Shown: piece after piece, positions 44,575-53,573 of the stretch
Layout: the number at the start of each line of letters is the position of its first letter
Numbering within the stretch: position 1 is the stretch's first letter
From: Ruegeria halocynthiae
Lineage (GTDB): Bacteria; Pseudomonadota; Alphaproteobacteria; Rhodobacterales; Rhodobacteraceae
Direction: 5' to 3'
DNA length: 64,000 nucleotides
NCBI RefSeq assembly: GCF_000743705.1
Contig: NZ_JQEZ01000002.1
Coordinates: forward strand, 616,862-680,861
The notes under the pieces: model-generated
What the model was told of the DNA's origin: nothing
The model's input: the letters and a program-made list of their open reading frames with translations, nothing else
The model's database searches: none
Position numbers and translations under genes: made by a program

Positions 44575-45435
44575 TCAGATGCGGTACAGCAGCCGCATGA
44601 CCTTGTGTTTCCAAAGCTGCACGCGTTTTAGGGGGCGAGGGTCCACGCCGCCAATTGCAGGAAAGCACTCTTCGGCCTCGGATCGACTGCGCAGTTCAAG
44701 CGGAGCATCCAGAATAGATTTGATCAGGTCATCGGCACTGTTTTCCAAAGCCCTCTCGCGCTCAATCGCCTCAAGCATTTCTGCATGATACCTGTCCATC
44801 GCCTCGGACCGCTGCCCCTCGCGGAACCGAAACGCACCGATCCGGGCGTGCACCGGCACCAGTTCGGCATGGCGGGAAAAGCGCAACCACAATTCACCAT
44901 CTATCGCAAGTTTGACCGTTTCATCACATTGACCACCGGCCCTGTCCCACAGGCTGCGGCGCCAATATGTTGATTCCTGTTGAATCCACCGGTAATCCCC
45001 GGCCAACAAACGGGCACGAGAAAACGGGCCGGGGCGGCCTGCACGAAGAAGATTACCGTGTTCATCTATGGTGGTAAGACGGCCGGTCAGCCATTCGATG
45101 TTCTTGTTCAACGCGAACAGGGACCCAACAGTGGAAAGCCCGCCCGGCATCAGAACGTCGTCCGAGTTGATCCAACCCATCACCTCGCCGCGCGACAGGG
45201 CAAACCCCTTGTTCACGGCGTTAGCTTGCCCAGTATCCGGTTCTGAGATGATGTGGGAAAATGCATCCCGGTAGCGTTCAACAATGTCCATGGAACCGTC
45301 GGTGCTGCCACCATCCGCAAGAATCAAATCCAGATGCGGGTATTCCTGTTCAAGAACGGAAACGATTGTGCGTTCCAGAAACTCGGCGCAATTCAAATTC
45401 GGAATCACGACGCTGATCACAGGTAGGGCGGTCAT
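44575..45435 (-). CDS. GT-A glycosyltransferase, family 2
   Basis: A 286-residue glycosyltransferase with SVVIPNLNCAEFLERTI at the start, the nucleotide-binding DGGSTDGSMDI, and the metal-binding NSDD motif near 93. It likely adds a sugar to a surface polysaccharide or lipid, but no other polysaccharide gene is close, so the acceptor is unknown. It stands alone downstream of the F0 genes, separated by several hairpins. Confidence 0.88.
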   Translation of the reverse strand: MTALPVISVVIPNLNCAEFLERTIVSVLEQEYPHLDLILADGGSTDGSMDIVERYRDAFSHIISEPDTGQANAVNKGFALSRGEVMGWINSDDVLMPGGLSTVGSLFALNKNIEWLTGRLTTIDEHGNLLRAGRPGPFSRARLLAGDYRWIQQESTYWRRSLWDRAGGQCDETVKLAIDGELWLRFSRHAELVPVHARIGAFRFREGQRSEAMDRYHAEMLEAIERERALENSADDLIKSILDAPLELRSRSEAEECFPAIGGVDPRPLKRVQLWKHKVMRLLYRI

Positions 45436-45509
45436 AGTATTCTCATGTCAGAGGTGCCCGAACCGTTGGAAATCAGCAAGCGCAAGTAACAAATTAGGGG
45501 AACCAATTT

Positions 45510-45592
45510 GGCGCTCTAGGTATTAGCTGAGCGCCTAGGATTTGAGAGGAAATCCTGGCAAAGAGCGGACCCGACAGATATTTGCCGGGTCG
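45510..45592 (-). terminator. Cluster of three hairpins after the F0 genes
   Basis: Three inverted repeats follow each other: GACCCGACA / TGCCGGGTC (45568-45591), AGGATTT / AAATCCT (45537-45556), GGCGCTC / GAGCGCC (45510-45535). They lie between the atpF stop and the glycosyltransferase gene. T-runs are weak, so termination may be factor-assisted. Confidence 0.55.
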
Positions 45593-45600
45593 CACTATTG

Positions 45601-46161
45601 TTAGTGTAGCTTTTCTCCGACGTCGGCAATTGCCCCGTCGATCAGCTTGTTCGCCTGTGCAGCCGTCATCTGTTTGGCCAGTACCGCATTGGCAGCCGAA
45701 ACTGCGACGGTGATGGCCTGATCACGAACTTCCTTGACGGCCGAAGCTTCGGCAGACGCGATCTGATCCTGCGCAGCGGCCAGACGGCGTGCAATGGAAC
45801 TTTCCAGATCGGCCTTCGCCTGTTCGGCAGCCAGCACCGCGTCATCCTTGGCAGCGGCCACAATGGCATCTGCCTGAGTCTGCACTTCGCGCTGCTTACG
45901 CTCGTACGAAGCCAGCAGGCTGCGGGCTTCTTCGTGCAGGGCGCGGGCTTCGTCCAGTTCGGACTTGATGCCCTCGGCACGGTTGTCCAAAGCACCGCCG
46001 ATCATGCCCGGCACCTTGAAATAGAACAGGACCGCGATGAAGACGATAAAGCCCAGCAGCACGACAAAGTCGGTGTTGCCCAGCGAAAAGAACGGGCCGC
46101 TTGCGGCAAATGCCGGGCTGGCCGCACCTACGGTCAGGATAAGGGCAAGAGTGTTCCGCAT
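45601..46161 (-). CDS. atpF: ATP synthase F0 subunit b
   Basis: Subunit b forms the peripheral stalk. The 186-residue protein has a possible signal-like or first hydrophobic segment, a membrane span ([19 protein letters not shown] near 31-50) and a long Ala/Glu/Lys-rich helix for the stalk. It is the last gene of the F0 run, five bases after the b' gene. In photosynthetic and alphaproteobacterial enzymes b and b' form a heterodimer. Confidence 0.93.
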   Translation of the reverse strand: MRNTLALILTVGAASPAFAASGPFFSLGNTDFVVLLGFIVFIAVLFYFKVPGMIGGALDNRAEGIKSELDEARALHEEARSLLASYERKQREVQTQADAIVAAAKDDAVLAAEQAKADLESSIARRLAAAQDQIASAEASAVKEVRDQAITVAVSAANAVLAKQMTAAQANKLIDGAIADVGEKLH

Positions 46162-46166
46162 GTCAC

Positions 46167-46718
46167 TTATCCTTTCGTCTGTGCGTCAACAGCACTGTTG
46201 ATAGCGGCGGCGTCTGCCTCTCCACCCAGTGCAGTCACCAGTTCGGCGGCCGTATCCTTGGCAACCACTTGAATGCCTTCCAGCGCACCGGCACGGATAT
46301 CGGCAATAGCCTTTTCCGATTCAGCTGCCTTCGCAGCGATTTCCGCATCTGCCTTGGCAATTGCGTCATCCAGACCAGACTGGATTTCAGCGCGTGCCTC
46401 GGCAGCGATACGCTGTGCCTCAGAACGGGCATCGGCCAGCGCCTTGTTGTAAGCCTCTTCAGCTTCGACAGCCTTGGCCTTCAGGTCTTCGGCCGCAGCC
46501 AGGTCATTTGTAATGGTCCCCTGACGTTCAGCCAGGATTGCCGCGATGCGCGGCAAGGCCACGCGGGACAGGACCAGAAAGATGACGACCAGCGTAATGA
46601 CCAGCCAGAAAATCTGGTTGGGGAACCAATCAAAGCAGAGCTGTGGCATCCCGATGGCAGAACCACCGGCGTCGACACATGTGCCAGCTACTTCTTTGGC
46701 AAGGGGTTCAGTCGCCAT
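46167..46718 (-). CDS. atpG: ATP synthase F0 subunit b'
   Basis: This is the b' (b2) subunit, a diverged copy of b that pairs with it in the stalk. The 183 residues have one membrane span (about 30-50, ending VILSRVALP-like) and an alpha-helical, Ala-rich remainder. The order atpE-b'-b is standard in alphaproteobacteria. The symbol atpG is used for b' here; in other species it denotes the gamma subunit. Confidence 0.92.
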   Translation of the reverse strand: MATEPLAKEVAGTCVDAGGSAIGMPQLCFDWFPNQIFWLVITLVVIFLVLSRVALPRIAAILAERQGTITNDLAAAEDLKAKAVEAEEAYNKALADARSEAQRIAAEARAEIQSGLDDAIAKADAEIAAKAAESEKAIADIRAGALEGIQVVAKDTAAELVTALGGEADAAAINSAVDAQTKG

Positions 46719-46804
46719 GATGTCCTCCGTCGGAACGTTGTCTTTACAACAGGTGGGCCGCTATGGCTTGGGCCCACCCGCGCGTAAGGATCAGGTTCCG
46801 CAGA

Positions 46805-47029
46805 TTAGACGGCGAACATCAGCAGCAGCGAAACGAGGAATGCGAAGATCCCCAGCGCTTCTGCGAATGCGATACCGATGAACAGGGTCGCGGTCTGCGA
46901 AGCAGCCGCCGAAGGGTTGCGCAGTGCGCCGGCCAGGAAGTTGCCTGCTACGTTGCCCACCCCGATTGCGGCTGCGCCGGAACCGATTGCTGCCAGGCCT
47001 GCGCCGATGTGTGCGAGATCGCCTTCCAT
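46805..47029 (-). CDS. atpE: ATP synthase F0 subunit c
   Basis: The 74-residue hairpin protein forms the rotor ring. Helix 1 has the Gly/Ala-rich packing motif ([17 protein letters not shown]), and helix 2 the proton-binding Glu in [10 protein letters not shown]. Length and sequence match proton-type rings; there is no sodium signature. Confidence 0.96.
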   Translation of the reverse strand: MEGDLAHIGAGLAAIGSGAAAIGVGNVAGNFLAGALRNPSAAASQTATLFIGIAFAEALGIFAFLVSLLLMFAV

Positions 47030-47077
47030 GATGTTTCTCCTTACGAATTGGAAGTTTCGATGTTTGGGTATCGGACC

Positions 47078-47848
47078 TTAGTGCGACGGATGCAGCGCAT
47101 CTTTCAGATAAACACAGGTCAGAATGGTGAATACGTAGGCCTGAATAAAGGACACGAGGACCTCGAGGCCATACATTGCGGTGATCGCCAGCACGGACAC
47201 AGGCGAGATCACGGCAATCGCGGCAAAGCCCGCGAACACCTTGATCACGGCGTGACCTGCCATGACGTTACCGGCAAGACGAATAGAGTGGCTGACCGGA
47301 CGCACGAAGTACGAGATCAGCTCGATGATCGCCAGAACCGGACGCAGCGCCAGCGGCGCGCTGGAGACCCAGAACAGGCCCAGGAACGCAGCACCGTTCT
47401 TGACGAAACCAAGGATGGTCACGGTCAGGAACACGGCCAATGCCAGCGGGATGGTCACGGCGAAATGCGATGTGGTTGTGAACGAGGTCGGGATCATGCC
47501 CAGGAAGTTCGCGCAGACAATGAACATGAACAGGGTCATGACATAGGGGAAGTACTTGACGCCTTCCTTGCCACAAATGTCTTCCAGCATCTTGTAGATG
47601 AAGCCGTAGGCCAGTTCGGCCACCGACTGCATCCGGGTCGGAACAATCGCGCGCTTTGAGGTGCTGAGCACCAGCAGGGCAAAGATCGCGGCAATCGCCA
47701 GGAACATCCACAGGGTCACGTTGGTGGGCGTATACCATGCAATCGCACCGTCGCCGAAAAGTGGCTTGACGATGAACTGGTCCATTGGATGGAAAACCAG
47801 GCTGCTGCTCTCTTCGGCGCCGTGTGCTGCGGTGGTCTCAGTTGCCAC
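47078..47848 (-). CDS. atpB: ATP synthase F0 subunit a
   Basis: The stator part of the proton channel. The 256-residue protein has about five to six spans and the essential Arg in the fourth-helix motif [16 protein letters not shown] near 180. A hydrophilic N-terminus (about 1-38) is on the periplasmic side. It is separated from atpI by two bases. Confidence 0.95.
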   Translation of the reverse strand: MATETTAAHGAEESSSLVFHPMDQFIVKPLFGDGAIAWYTPTNVTLWMFLAIAAIFALLVLSTSKRAIVPTRMQSVAELAYGFIYKMLEDICGKEGVKYFPYVMTLFMFIVCANFLGMIPTSFTTTSHFAVTIPLALAVFLTVTILGFVKNGAAFLGLFWVSSAPLALRPVLAIIELISYFVRPVSHSIRLAGNVMAGHAVIKVFAGFAAIAVISPVSVLAITAMYGLEVLVSFIQAYVFTILTCVYLKDALHPSH

Positions 47849-47850
47849 GT

Positions 47851-48189
47851 TCAGTCCCTCTCGTCTTTTTCGGCAGCCTCAGCCGCCGTTTGCTTCGCCT
47901 GGGCCTCTTGTGCGCTGCGGAGCATAACCTTCACCCCGGCGACCAGACCCAGCAATGTGAACAGCACCAGAAAAATCGGGATTGTCCCGAGCAGGCTATC
48001 CAGCCCAAATCCGATGCCAAATCCGATCCCCAGACCGGATACCATTTCGATGACCATCCTCCAGGCAAGCTCGCCCCCGGAAAAGTCGGCGTCTGCGCGG
48101 GTCTCGGGCTGTTTGGCCTTTTTCGCCGCGTCGATCTTGGCCTCAAGCTGCGCCATACGCTGCTTTTGGTCGTCATCAGTCACGGGCAA
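47851..48189 (-). CDS. atpI: ATP synthase assembly protein AtpI
   Basis: AtpI helps assemble the c-ring and sodium/magnesium handling in some species. The 112-residue product has two spans ([20 protein letters not shown] and [14 protein letters not shown] shortened) and charged ends typical of the family. It leads the F0 run; the F1 genes are not in this window. Confidence 0.85.
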   Translation of the reverse strand: MPVTDDDQKQRMAQLEAKIDAAKKAKQPETRADADFSGGELAWRMVIEMVSGLGIGFGIGFGLDSLLGTIPIFLVLFTLLGLVAGVKVMLRSAQEAQAKQTAAEAAEKDERD

Positions 48190-48366
48190 TTCCCTCGCAC
48201 AGTCTTGGGCATGTGCTAAGGGTCGCAGGGCGCAGAGTCAACGGCGATGATCGCCCAAATTGATGCGCGCCAAGTGATTGTTTTGCAAGTGTTTTACATC
48301 GAATCCTGTGCCGCCAGATTTCCTGCGGTACAGGCCGTCGCTACCAATTGCACTGAATTCGGATAT

Positions 48367-48382
48367 TCAACCAAATGGTTGA
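48367..48382. promoter_or_regulatory. ArsR-type palindrome
   Basis: TCAACCA (48367-48373), two bases, TGGTTGA (48376-48382): a perfect inverted repeat. It lies 32 bases before the start of the ArsR gene, an expected place for autorepression, and includes an ATG (48375) that would otherwise be taken as the start. Confidence 0.6.
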
Positions 48383-48413
48383 CCAATCACGGGCGCTGTG
48401 GTTCAGCGAGGGT

Positions 48414-48749
48414 ATGCCCAATGATCTCGACACCGTATTCGCCGCCCTTGCCGATCCCACACGCCGCGCCATTCTGGCGATGCTGCTTGAGGACGACATG
48501 GCCGTCACCGATGTGGCCGAACCGTTCGAGATGTCGCTGGCCGCGATTTCGAAACATCTGGTCATCCTCACCAAGGCCGGTCTGATCTCTCAGGAAAAAC
48601 GCGGGCGGGTAAAGTGGTGCAAGCTGGAACCCGACGCCCTGCGCGCCGCATCCGTCTGGATGCAGGGGTTTGGTCAGTTCGAGCCGGTCAACCTGGATGC
48701 ATTCGAACGGTTTCTGGAAATCGAGCTGCCCGCAACCGACGACCCCTAG
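48414..48749 (+). CDS. ArsR-family repressor without metal motif
   Basis: An 111-residue winged-helix regulator. The DNA-binding part (ALADPTRRAILAMLLEDDMAVTDVAEPFEMS shortened) and a wing (EKRGRVKWCKLEP) are clear. No metal-binding Cys cluster of arsenic or zinc sensors is seen. Such regulators often control SRPBCC/AHSA1-type partners, but none is adjacent. I start at ATG 48414, with GAGGG before it, because the earlier ATG (48375) falls inside the putative operator. Confidence 0.82.
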   Translation: MPNDLDTVFAALADPTRRAILAMLLEDDMAVTDVAEPFEMSLAAISKHLVILTKAGLISQEKRGRVKWCKLEPDALRAASVWMQGFGQFEPVNLDAFERFLEIELPATDDP

Positions 48750-48923
48750 CCGGTCTGAGCGCACGACCAGAACCGAGACCCTGGCGTATTTGGCCCTCCT
48801 GCCATTGGGCGAGGTGCAAGCGGTCAATCCCGCCGCTGTGATCAGGATATTGCTGGATTCATTGTTACGTGCCCGTGTGTTGTCTGGAACCAAGGCTTAC
48901 ACATAACGGCGCGAAAGCAAGTG

Positions 48924-49838
48924 TCACTCTGGCGCGGATTGTGCCGGGACGCGGTGCTGATCCTCGGCCTTCAGCAGCAGCAGCAGCGCCACAACGGTCA
49001 GAATTGCGCCGACAAAAATCAATAAGGCGGGCGGCTGTTGGCCCAGCGCGATTTCCCACAAGATCACCCAGCTGGGCGTCAGATAGGTATAGGCCATCAC
49101 CTTGGCCGACGGCAGACGCAGCGTGGCGAATTGCACCAGTACAAAGCTGGCCGCCGTCGCAAAGATCGAGACATAGAGCAGCCCGACCCAGACGATCAGC
49201 GGCAGGTTGACCCAGTCGGTCGCGCGAATATCGGCCCAGCCATACAGGGTCAGCAACAGGCACCCCGCGACGAGCGTGCCAAAGGTGAAGACTACGGCCG
49301 GTTCACCCCGGTTCAACTTGCGCACCATGGGCGTATAGATCGCATGGGCCACACACCCCCAGAAAAAGATGATTTCGCCGCCGCCGATCTCAAAGGCCGC
49401 AAAGGCCCGCCAATCCGCGCGAAAAATGACCCACAGCGCGCCAACGGCGCCGACCGTCAGCGCCAGGCCCATACGCGGCGTCGTGATCTGCCGCAGCAGC
49501 ACCCACCCCGCCACGGCCGACATCACCGGGGTCAGCGTGAACACAGCGGCGGCGCTAACGGGCGGCGCGGTTTTCAGCCCGTGAAACATCAGCACAAAAT
49601 AGCTGGCGAACAACCCACCTAGCACCAGATAGCGCCACGGGGCCTGCGCCACACTGCGTGGCAGGCCGGTCGTCATCAACGCCGCCACCCCGATCACAAC
49701 CGACGCGATCAGAAACCGCGCCGCCGTGATCGCCTCGGGCGCAATCTGGTTCGCGATCAGCGACCCCAACGAAAAGCTGCCCGCGACCAGCGCCGAAAAC
49801 ACCAGCATCGCCAGATGGCCACGGGCCTGAGGGGTCAC
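48924..49838 (-). CDS. EamA/DMT-family transporter
   Basis: A 304-residue drug/metabolite transporter with ten spans in two EamA repeats (for example GSFSLGSLIANQIAPEAITAARF shortened in the first and PSWVILWEIALGQ in the second). The substrate is unknown. I start at GTG 49838, which overlaps the LysR stop in GTGA form, because the longer frame to 49997 is the LysR gene in another frame. The pair is therefore translationally coupled. Confidence 0.88.
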   Translation of the reverse strand: MTPQARGHLAMLVFSALVAGSFSLGSLIANQIAPEAITAARFLIASVVIGVAALMTTGLPRSVAQAPWRYLVLGGLFASYFVLMFHGLKTAPPVSAAAVFTLTPVMSAVAGWVLLRQITTPRMGLALTVGAVGALWVIFRADWRAFAAFEIGGGEIIFFWGCVAHAIYTPMVRKLNRGEPAVVFTFGTLVAGCLLLTLYGWADIRATDWVNLPLIVWVGLLYVSIFATAASFVLVQFATLRLPSAKVMAYTYLTPSWVILWEIALGQQPPALLIFVGAILTVVALLLLLKAEDQHRVPAQSAPE

Positions 49839-50713
49839 GCCAACCAGCCTTTGGATTGATCCTTGAGATAGCTCAGAAAACTCTGAACCTTGGTTGTGCG
49901 GTGCAGATCCACATGGGTGACCAACCACAGGTTTCCGAACCATTCTGCCATCGGGTCTATCACCTCGACCAGATTGGGATCGCGGGCGGCCTCCCACCGG
50001 GCCATGAAGCCGATCCCGGCCCCTGACGAGACCGCCTCGCGGATGCAGAAGTTGTTGGTGCAGCGGAAGGTGATGTTTTCCGCCGGTACTGTCGCACGCA
50101 ACCAGCGGGAAAATGGCGCGCGGCTGTTTTCATCATCGGTGCTGACAAAGAAATGGTTGCCGAAATCCGCAACACCTGAAGGTTTGCCATGACGCTCGAT
50201 ATAGGACGCGCTGGCAAAAAGCCCGACTTCCTGAGTGATAAAAGGCTGCACCACATTGTCTGGCTGGTCAGGGGCTGATCCGGCCCGGATGGCGACATGC
50301 GCCTCGCCGTATTCAAGCCGGAACAGGCGGTCTCCGGTCAGGTACCGCACGATCAGCCCCGGATGCAGGCGCTGAAACTCGCTGAGCACGGGAACCACCA
50401 GTGGTGCCAGCGAGGCCAGCGACGTCACCACCAATTCGCCCGAGACGTCGTCACCCCGGCCCTTCATCCGCCCGACCAGTTGGTTGAACTGATCCTCGGT
50501 GGCCTGCGCCACGCGCAGCAGGTCCTCTCCGGCCTCGGTCGAAGTATAGCCGCGTGCGTGACGCTGGAACAGTTTGACACCCAGCCGCGCCTCGATCGCG
50601 TCGATGTGGCGGATCACCGTCGCGTGGTGCACACCCAGCACCTCGGCCGCGCCGCTGACGGTGCCCATGCGGGCCACCTGATAGGCGGTTCTCACTTCGT
50701 CCCAATTATCCAT
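49835..50713 (-). CDS. LysR-family regulator, coupled to a DMT transporter
   Basis: A 292-residue LysR protein with N-terminal helix-turn-helix (about 5-65, with GTVSGAAEVLGVHHATVIRHI shortened) and an effector domain to the end. ATG 50713 is chosen over an upstream start at 50734. It is divergent from the azoreductase gene; an inverted repeat CAACA-N5-TGTTG (50739-50753) lies in the gap and may be its site. It could control the azoreductase and the transporter. Confidence 0.88.
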   Translation of the reverse strand: MDNWDEVRTAYQVARMGTVSGAAEVLGVHHATVIRHIDAIEARLGVKLFQRHARGYTSTEAGEDLLRVAQATEDQFNQLVGRMKGRGDDVSGELVVTSLASLAPLVVPVLSEFQRLHPGLIVRYLTGDRLFRLEYGEAHVAIRAGSAPDQPDNVVQPFITQEVGLFASASYIERHGKPSGVADFGNHFFVSTDDENSRAPFSRWLRATVPAENITFRCTNNFCIREAVSSGAGIGFMARWEAARDPNLVEVIDPMAEWFGNLWLVTHVDLHRTTKVQSFLSYLKDQSKGWLA

Positions 50714-50833
50714 GGCCAAATATCTTCTGTGCAATTTCCAACAATCAATGTTGATGTAGCCGAGTTTTGTTCACTCACGCAACATCCATATTGGCCGCAG
50801 ACGTAAAACCCCTTTTAAAAGGACTTCGGTGAA

Positions 50834-51415
50834 ATGACCAAAACCATCCTCCATATCGACGCCTCGGCCCGCCGGTCCGGCTCGACCACACGCGACCTGT
50901 CCCAGCGGATCGTTCAGCATCTTGGCGCGGATCGCATCATTCGACGCGATCTTGCCAGCGCATTGCCGCAGGTGACCGAAGACTGGATCGCCGCCAATTT
51001 CACCCCCGCTGATCAGCGCGATGCCGTACAGCGCGACCGCCTGACCCTGTCGGATGAGCTGGTGGATGAGCTTCAGCGCGCGGACACCATCGTAATCGGG
51101 CTGCCGATCTACAATTTTTCGGTCCCTGCGGCCTTCAAGGCGTGGATTGACCTGATCGCCCGCGTCGGGCTGACGTTTTCATATTCTGAAACCGGACCCA
51201 AGGGGCTGCTGGAGGGCAAACGTGCCGTTCTGGCAGTTGCCTCCGGCGGCACGCAGGTCGGGTCGGATATCGACTTTGCCACCGGCTATGCGCGTCACGT
51301 GCTGGGCTTTGTCGGCATTCAGGACGTCGATATCGTCGCCGCGGATCAGATGGCACTGGATGCCGAAGCGGCGCTGAACACTGCCCACAAGGCGGTCTCG
51401 GAACTGGCGGCCTGA
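50834..51415 (+). CDS. azoR: FMN-dependent NADH:azoreductase
   Basis: A flavodoxin-like homodimeric enzyme of 193 residues. It shows IDASARRSGSTTRDL near 7-21 for phosphate binding, IGLPIYNFSVPAAFKAWIDLIARVG (shortened) for FMN and SGGTQ. It reduces quinones and azo compounds with NAD(P)H. The divergent LysR gene is the natural candidate controller. Confidence 0.9.
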   Translation: MTKTILHIDASARRSGSTTRDLSQRIVQHLGADRIIRRDLASALPQVTEDWIAANFTPADQRDAVQRDRLTLSDELVDELQRADTIVIGLPIYNFSVPAAFKAWIDLIARVGLTFSYSETGPKGLLEGKRAVLAVASGGTQVGSDIDFATGYARHVLGFVGIQDVDIVAADQMALDAEAALNTAHKAVSELAA

Positions 51416-51486
51416 CACCTCTGGATTTTGCCCCTCGAAACGTCCAGTCTGTACCTGCAAGGGAATTGGCAGGCTGGGCGTTTCAG

Positions 51487-52227
51487 GTGAAGAAGATCGG
51501 GATATTGGGTGGCGTGGGCTGGGCCTCGACCGTAGATTACTACCGGGCGATTGCCGAAGGCGCGAGCCGGTATTTTGCCGAACGCGGCCATGGCTCGCCC
51601 CTGCCGATCCCGCCGATGACTATCGAATCCGTGACGCAGGCCAAAACCCGTGCCCTGCGCGGCGTGGCCGGGGACGAGGGCAGCTGGGCGGCGTTTGATG
51701 CGGTGTTTCGCGATGCGTTGCTGACGCTGGAACGCGCAGGCTGCGATTTCGGGATCATCGCATCGAATACGCCCCACGCCCGGCTGCACGCGATCCGTCA
51801 GGGTGTCTCGATGCCCATCCTCAGCATTTTCGACGCCACCGCCGAGGTTACCGCATCATGCGGGGCCTCACAGGCGCTGGTGCTAGGCACAACCGTCACC
51901 ATGCAGGCCAGCAATTACGCCGATTGTCTGGCCCGGGAAGGCGTCACCGCAAATGCCCGCCTGCCCGACCCGGAAATCGCGGAAATGCAGGCGATGATCG
52001 ACAGCGACTTTTATGGCGGGGCATCAGACACGGCGCGAGGCCGCCTGCTGGCCTTTTGCAACCGTCACGCCACGCCCGGAACCGCCATTCTGCTGGCCTG
52101 TACCGAGCTGCCGCTGGCCTTTCCCGATCATCTGGACGATCCGGTGTTTCGGGCGGATGGCCACTTGTTCATCAACCCCTCGGCTGCACATGTCGCGGCT
52201 GCACTGGCAGAGGCCCTGAGCGATTGA
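51487..52227 (+). CDS. Aspartate/glutamate racemase family protein
   Basis: A 246-residue racemase-fold protein. The first catalytic Cys of cofactor-free racemases is replaced by Ser in IIASNTPHA, and the second Cys is kept in LLACTELPLAF. In the E. coli YgeA-type (L-Asp/L-Glu-specific) group the first position is Thr, so a one-Cys enzyme or a different reaction is possible. The start GTG 51487 fits the family N-terminus KKIGILGGVGWAST; a TTG at 51466 is also open. Confidence 0.82.
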   Translation: MKKIGILGGVGWASTVDYYRAIAEGASRYFAERGHGSPLPIPPMTIESVTQAKTRALRGVAGDEGSWAAFDAVFRDALLTLERAGCDFGIIASNTPHARLHAIRQGVSMPILSIFDATAEVTASCGASQALVLGTTVTMQASNYADCLAREGVTANARLPDPEIAEMQAMIDSDFYGGASDTARGRLLAFCNRHATPGTAILLACTELPLAFPDHLDDPVFRADGHLFINPSAAHVAAALAEALSD

Positions 52228-52758
52228 TCAGGGCAGCCAGGTGACCTCGCACCCGATCCTGTCGAAGAAGGCCATCAGATCGTCGCGCGCCATTGCAATG
52301 GTGCGGTCGTTGACCAGCGGGTGCATATAGATGGCATCCGCGTGCTGCGCGGCGGCATCCATGAAAAACCGCACGTCGTTCTGCACCCCGTTGATCATCG
52401 CCAAAGGGCTGACCGCGCCGGGGCGGATACCAAGGTTCTGCATCAACCGATCCGCTGATCCAAAGGACAGGTTGCCAATCCCCAGTTCAGCCGCCAGAGC
52501 CTTAAGATCAATCTCGCGGCTTTGTTCCAGCGTCACCAGATAATTGCGCTTTTTCTTGTCGCGCAGATACAGGTTCTTAAGGCGCAGCGCGTTCTCACCC
52601 GGCACCATGAACTGATCTTCAACCGCCTTGGCATCCTCGACCGTGCGCAGGGGCACATGGGTATGCAGCCGATAGGTCAGCCCCCATTCGTCAACCCGCG
52701 CCAACAGCGCGTCGGAACTGAGCGGCAATGTGTCCTGAAATGCGGATGATGCGTCCAT
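52228..52758 (-). CDS. ProX/PrdX-type aminoacyl-tRNA editing protein
   Basis: A 176-residue stand-alone YbaK/ProRS-editing-domain protein. It shows LYLRDKKKRNYLV, the conserved Lys region, GAVSPLAMIN and the HPLVNDRTIAM motif of PrdX/ProXp-ala deacylases, which remove Ala from mischarged tRNA-Pro. It converges directly on the racemase gene with no gap. Confidence 0.9.
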   Translation of the reverse strand: MDASSAFQDTLPLSSDALLARVDEWGLTYRLHTHVPLRTVEDAKAVEDQFMVPGENALRLKNLYLRDKKKRNYLVTLEQSREIDLKALAAELGIGNLSFGSADRLMQNLGIRPGAVSPLAMINGVQNDVRFFMDAAAQHADAIYMHPLVNDRTIAMARDDLMAFFDRIGCEVTWLP

Positions 52759-52847
52759 GGCTAACCCCCTCTTTCACGTGGTCATCGCGCAACGGGACGG
52801 GAAATTCAAGTCGGGACAGGGCGGCAAGCTGGTGCTAGCGTGCGGTC

Positions 52848-53366
52848 ATGAAAGTGACCCGCAATTCAGCCGATCAACTGATCCTGTCCGACACGCCATG
52901 GTTCATCGGGATCACGCTTATCTTCTTCGTACTGACCTTTGTCGGCCTCGGCTTGTTCCTGATGAGCGAGGGCGGAAAAGGTATCTGGTTAGGGCTGCTG
53001 TTCGGGCTGGTCGGTGGCGGCCTTGGCGTCGGGTTTTTTTTCGCGTTCGTCCGGCGGGTGCAGGTCATACTGGACCGCAGCAAGGACAGCATTTTGATCC
53101 AACGCCAATCCATTTTTGGGCATGAGGCGGTGGAACATGCTCTTTCCAACCTGTCTCATGCGGAACTGGAAAGCACCATTTCGCGCAGCAACAAGGGGTC
53201 ATCTACCCTGTACCGCCCTGTTCTGATCCTCGACAAAGGCATGAGCACGGGCCGTCATCCTATAACCGAGGCGTTCTCGAACGGCGGCGGCTCGAAACGT
53301 ATGGTGGATGCCGTCAACGATTGGTTACCCGCACATGAGGTTGACTCGGACAGCCAATCAGCCTAA
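52848..53366 (+). CDS. Two-span membrane protein, unknown
   Basis: A 172-residue protein with two membrane spans (about 19-39 and 46-66) and a soluble C-terminal half that may be beta-rich. The soluble part could be a PH-like domain, but I see no diagnostic motif. It is divergent from the ProX gene with an 89-base gap and ends 207 bases before ffh. Confidence 0.65.
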   Translation: MKVTRNSADQLILSDTPWFIGITLIFFVLTFVGLGLFLMSEGGKGIWLGLLFGLVGGGLGVGFFFAFVRRVQVILDRSKDSILIQRQSIFGHEAVEHALSNLSHAELESTISRSNKGSSTLYRPVLILDKGMSTGRHPITEAFSNGGGSKRMVDAVNDWLPAHEVDSDSQSA

Positions 53367-53380
53367 ATCGCCCCAAACAT

Positions 53381-53403
53381 CCGGAAGCCTCTCGATCTTC
53401 CGG
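53381..53403 (+). terminator. Hairpin after the two-span membrane gene
   Basis: CCGGAAG (53381-53387) pairs with CTTCCGG (53397-53403) around a nine-base loop, 14 bases past the stop. No T-run follows. Confidence 0.45.
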
Positions 53404-53425
53404 TCCCTTGAGTCGTTCAGGGATC

Positions 53426-53529
53426 GCCCCCCACCAGCGAGTTTCGCCCGTGGGGGCAATGCCATTTGGCATTACCCCCACGTCTAATTCAGTGGGAGGG
53501 GGCAATTGTGTATTTAACCGGTGCCCCCT
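53426..53529 (+). promoter_or_regulatory. ffh leader with alternative stems
   Basis: Several complementary GC blocks occur in order: A GCCCCCCAC (53426-53434), B GTGGGGGCAATGCCA (53450-53464), C TGGCATTACCCCCAC (53467-53481), D AGGGGGCA (53497-53504), E TGCCCCCT (53522-53529). B-C is a near-perfect 16-base hairpin with one mismatch. A can pair with B, D with E, and C with D in part, so the pairings compete. It could be an attenuator, a protein-bound leader, or simply stacked terminator and promoter repeats. Confidence 0.5.
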
Positions 53530-53573
53530 AACTAGGTGGTGCCACATCTAAACCGGCTAAGGAGGCCGCAGGC

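Noticed and set aside
48375-48413. N-terminal extension of the ArsR protein
   Set aside because: The earlier ATG lies inside a perfect palindrome and the next ATG has a better ribosome site and family fit.
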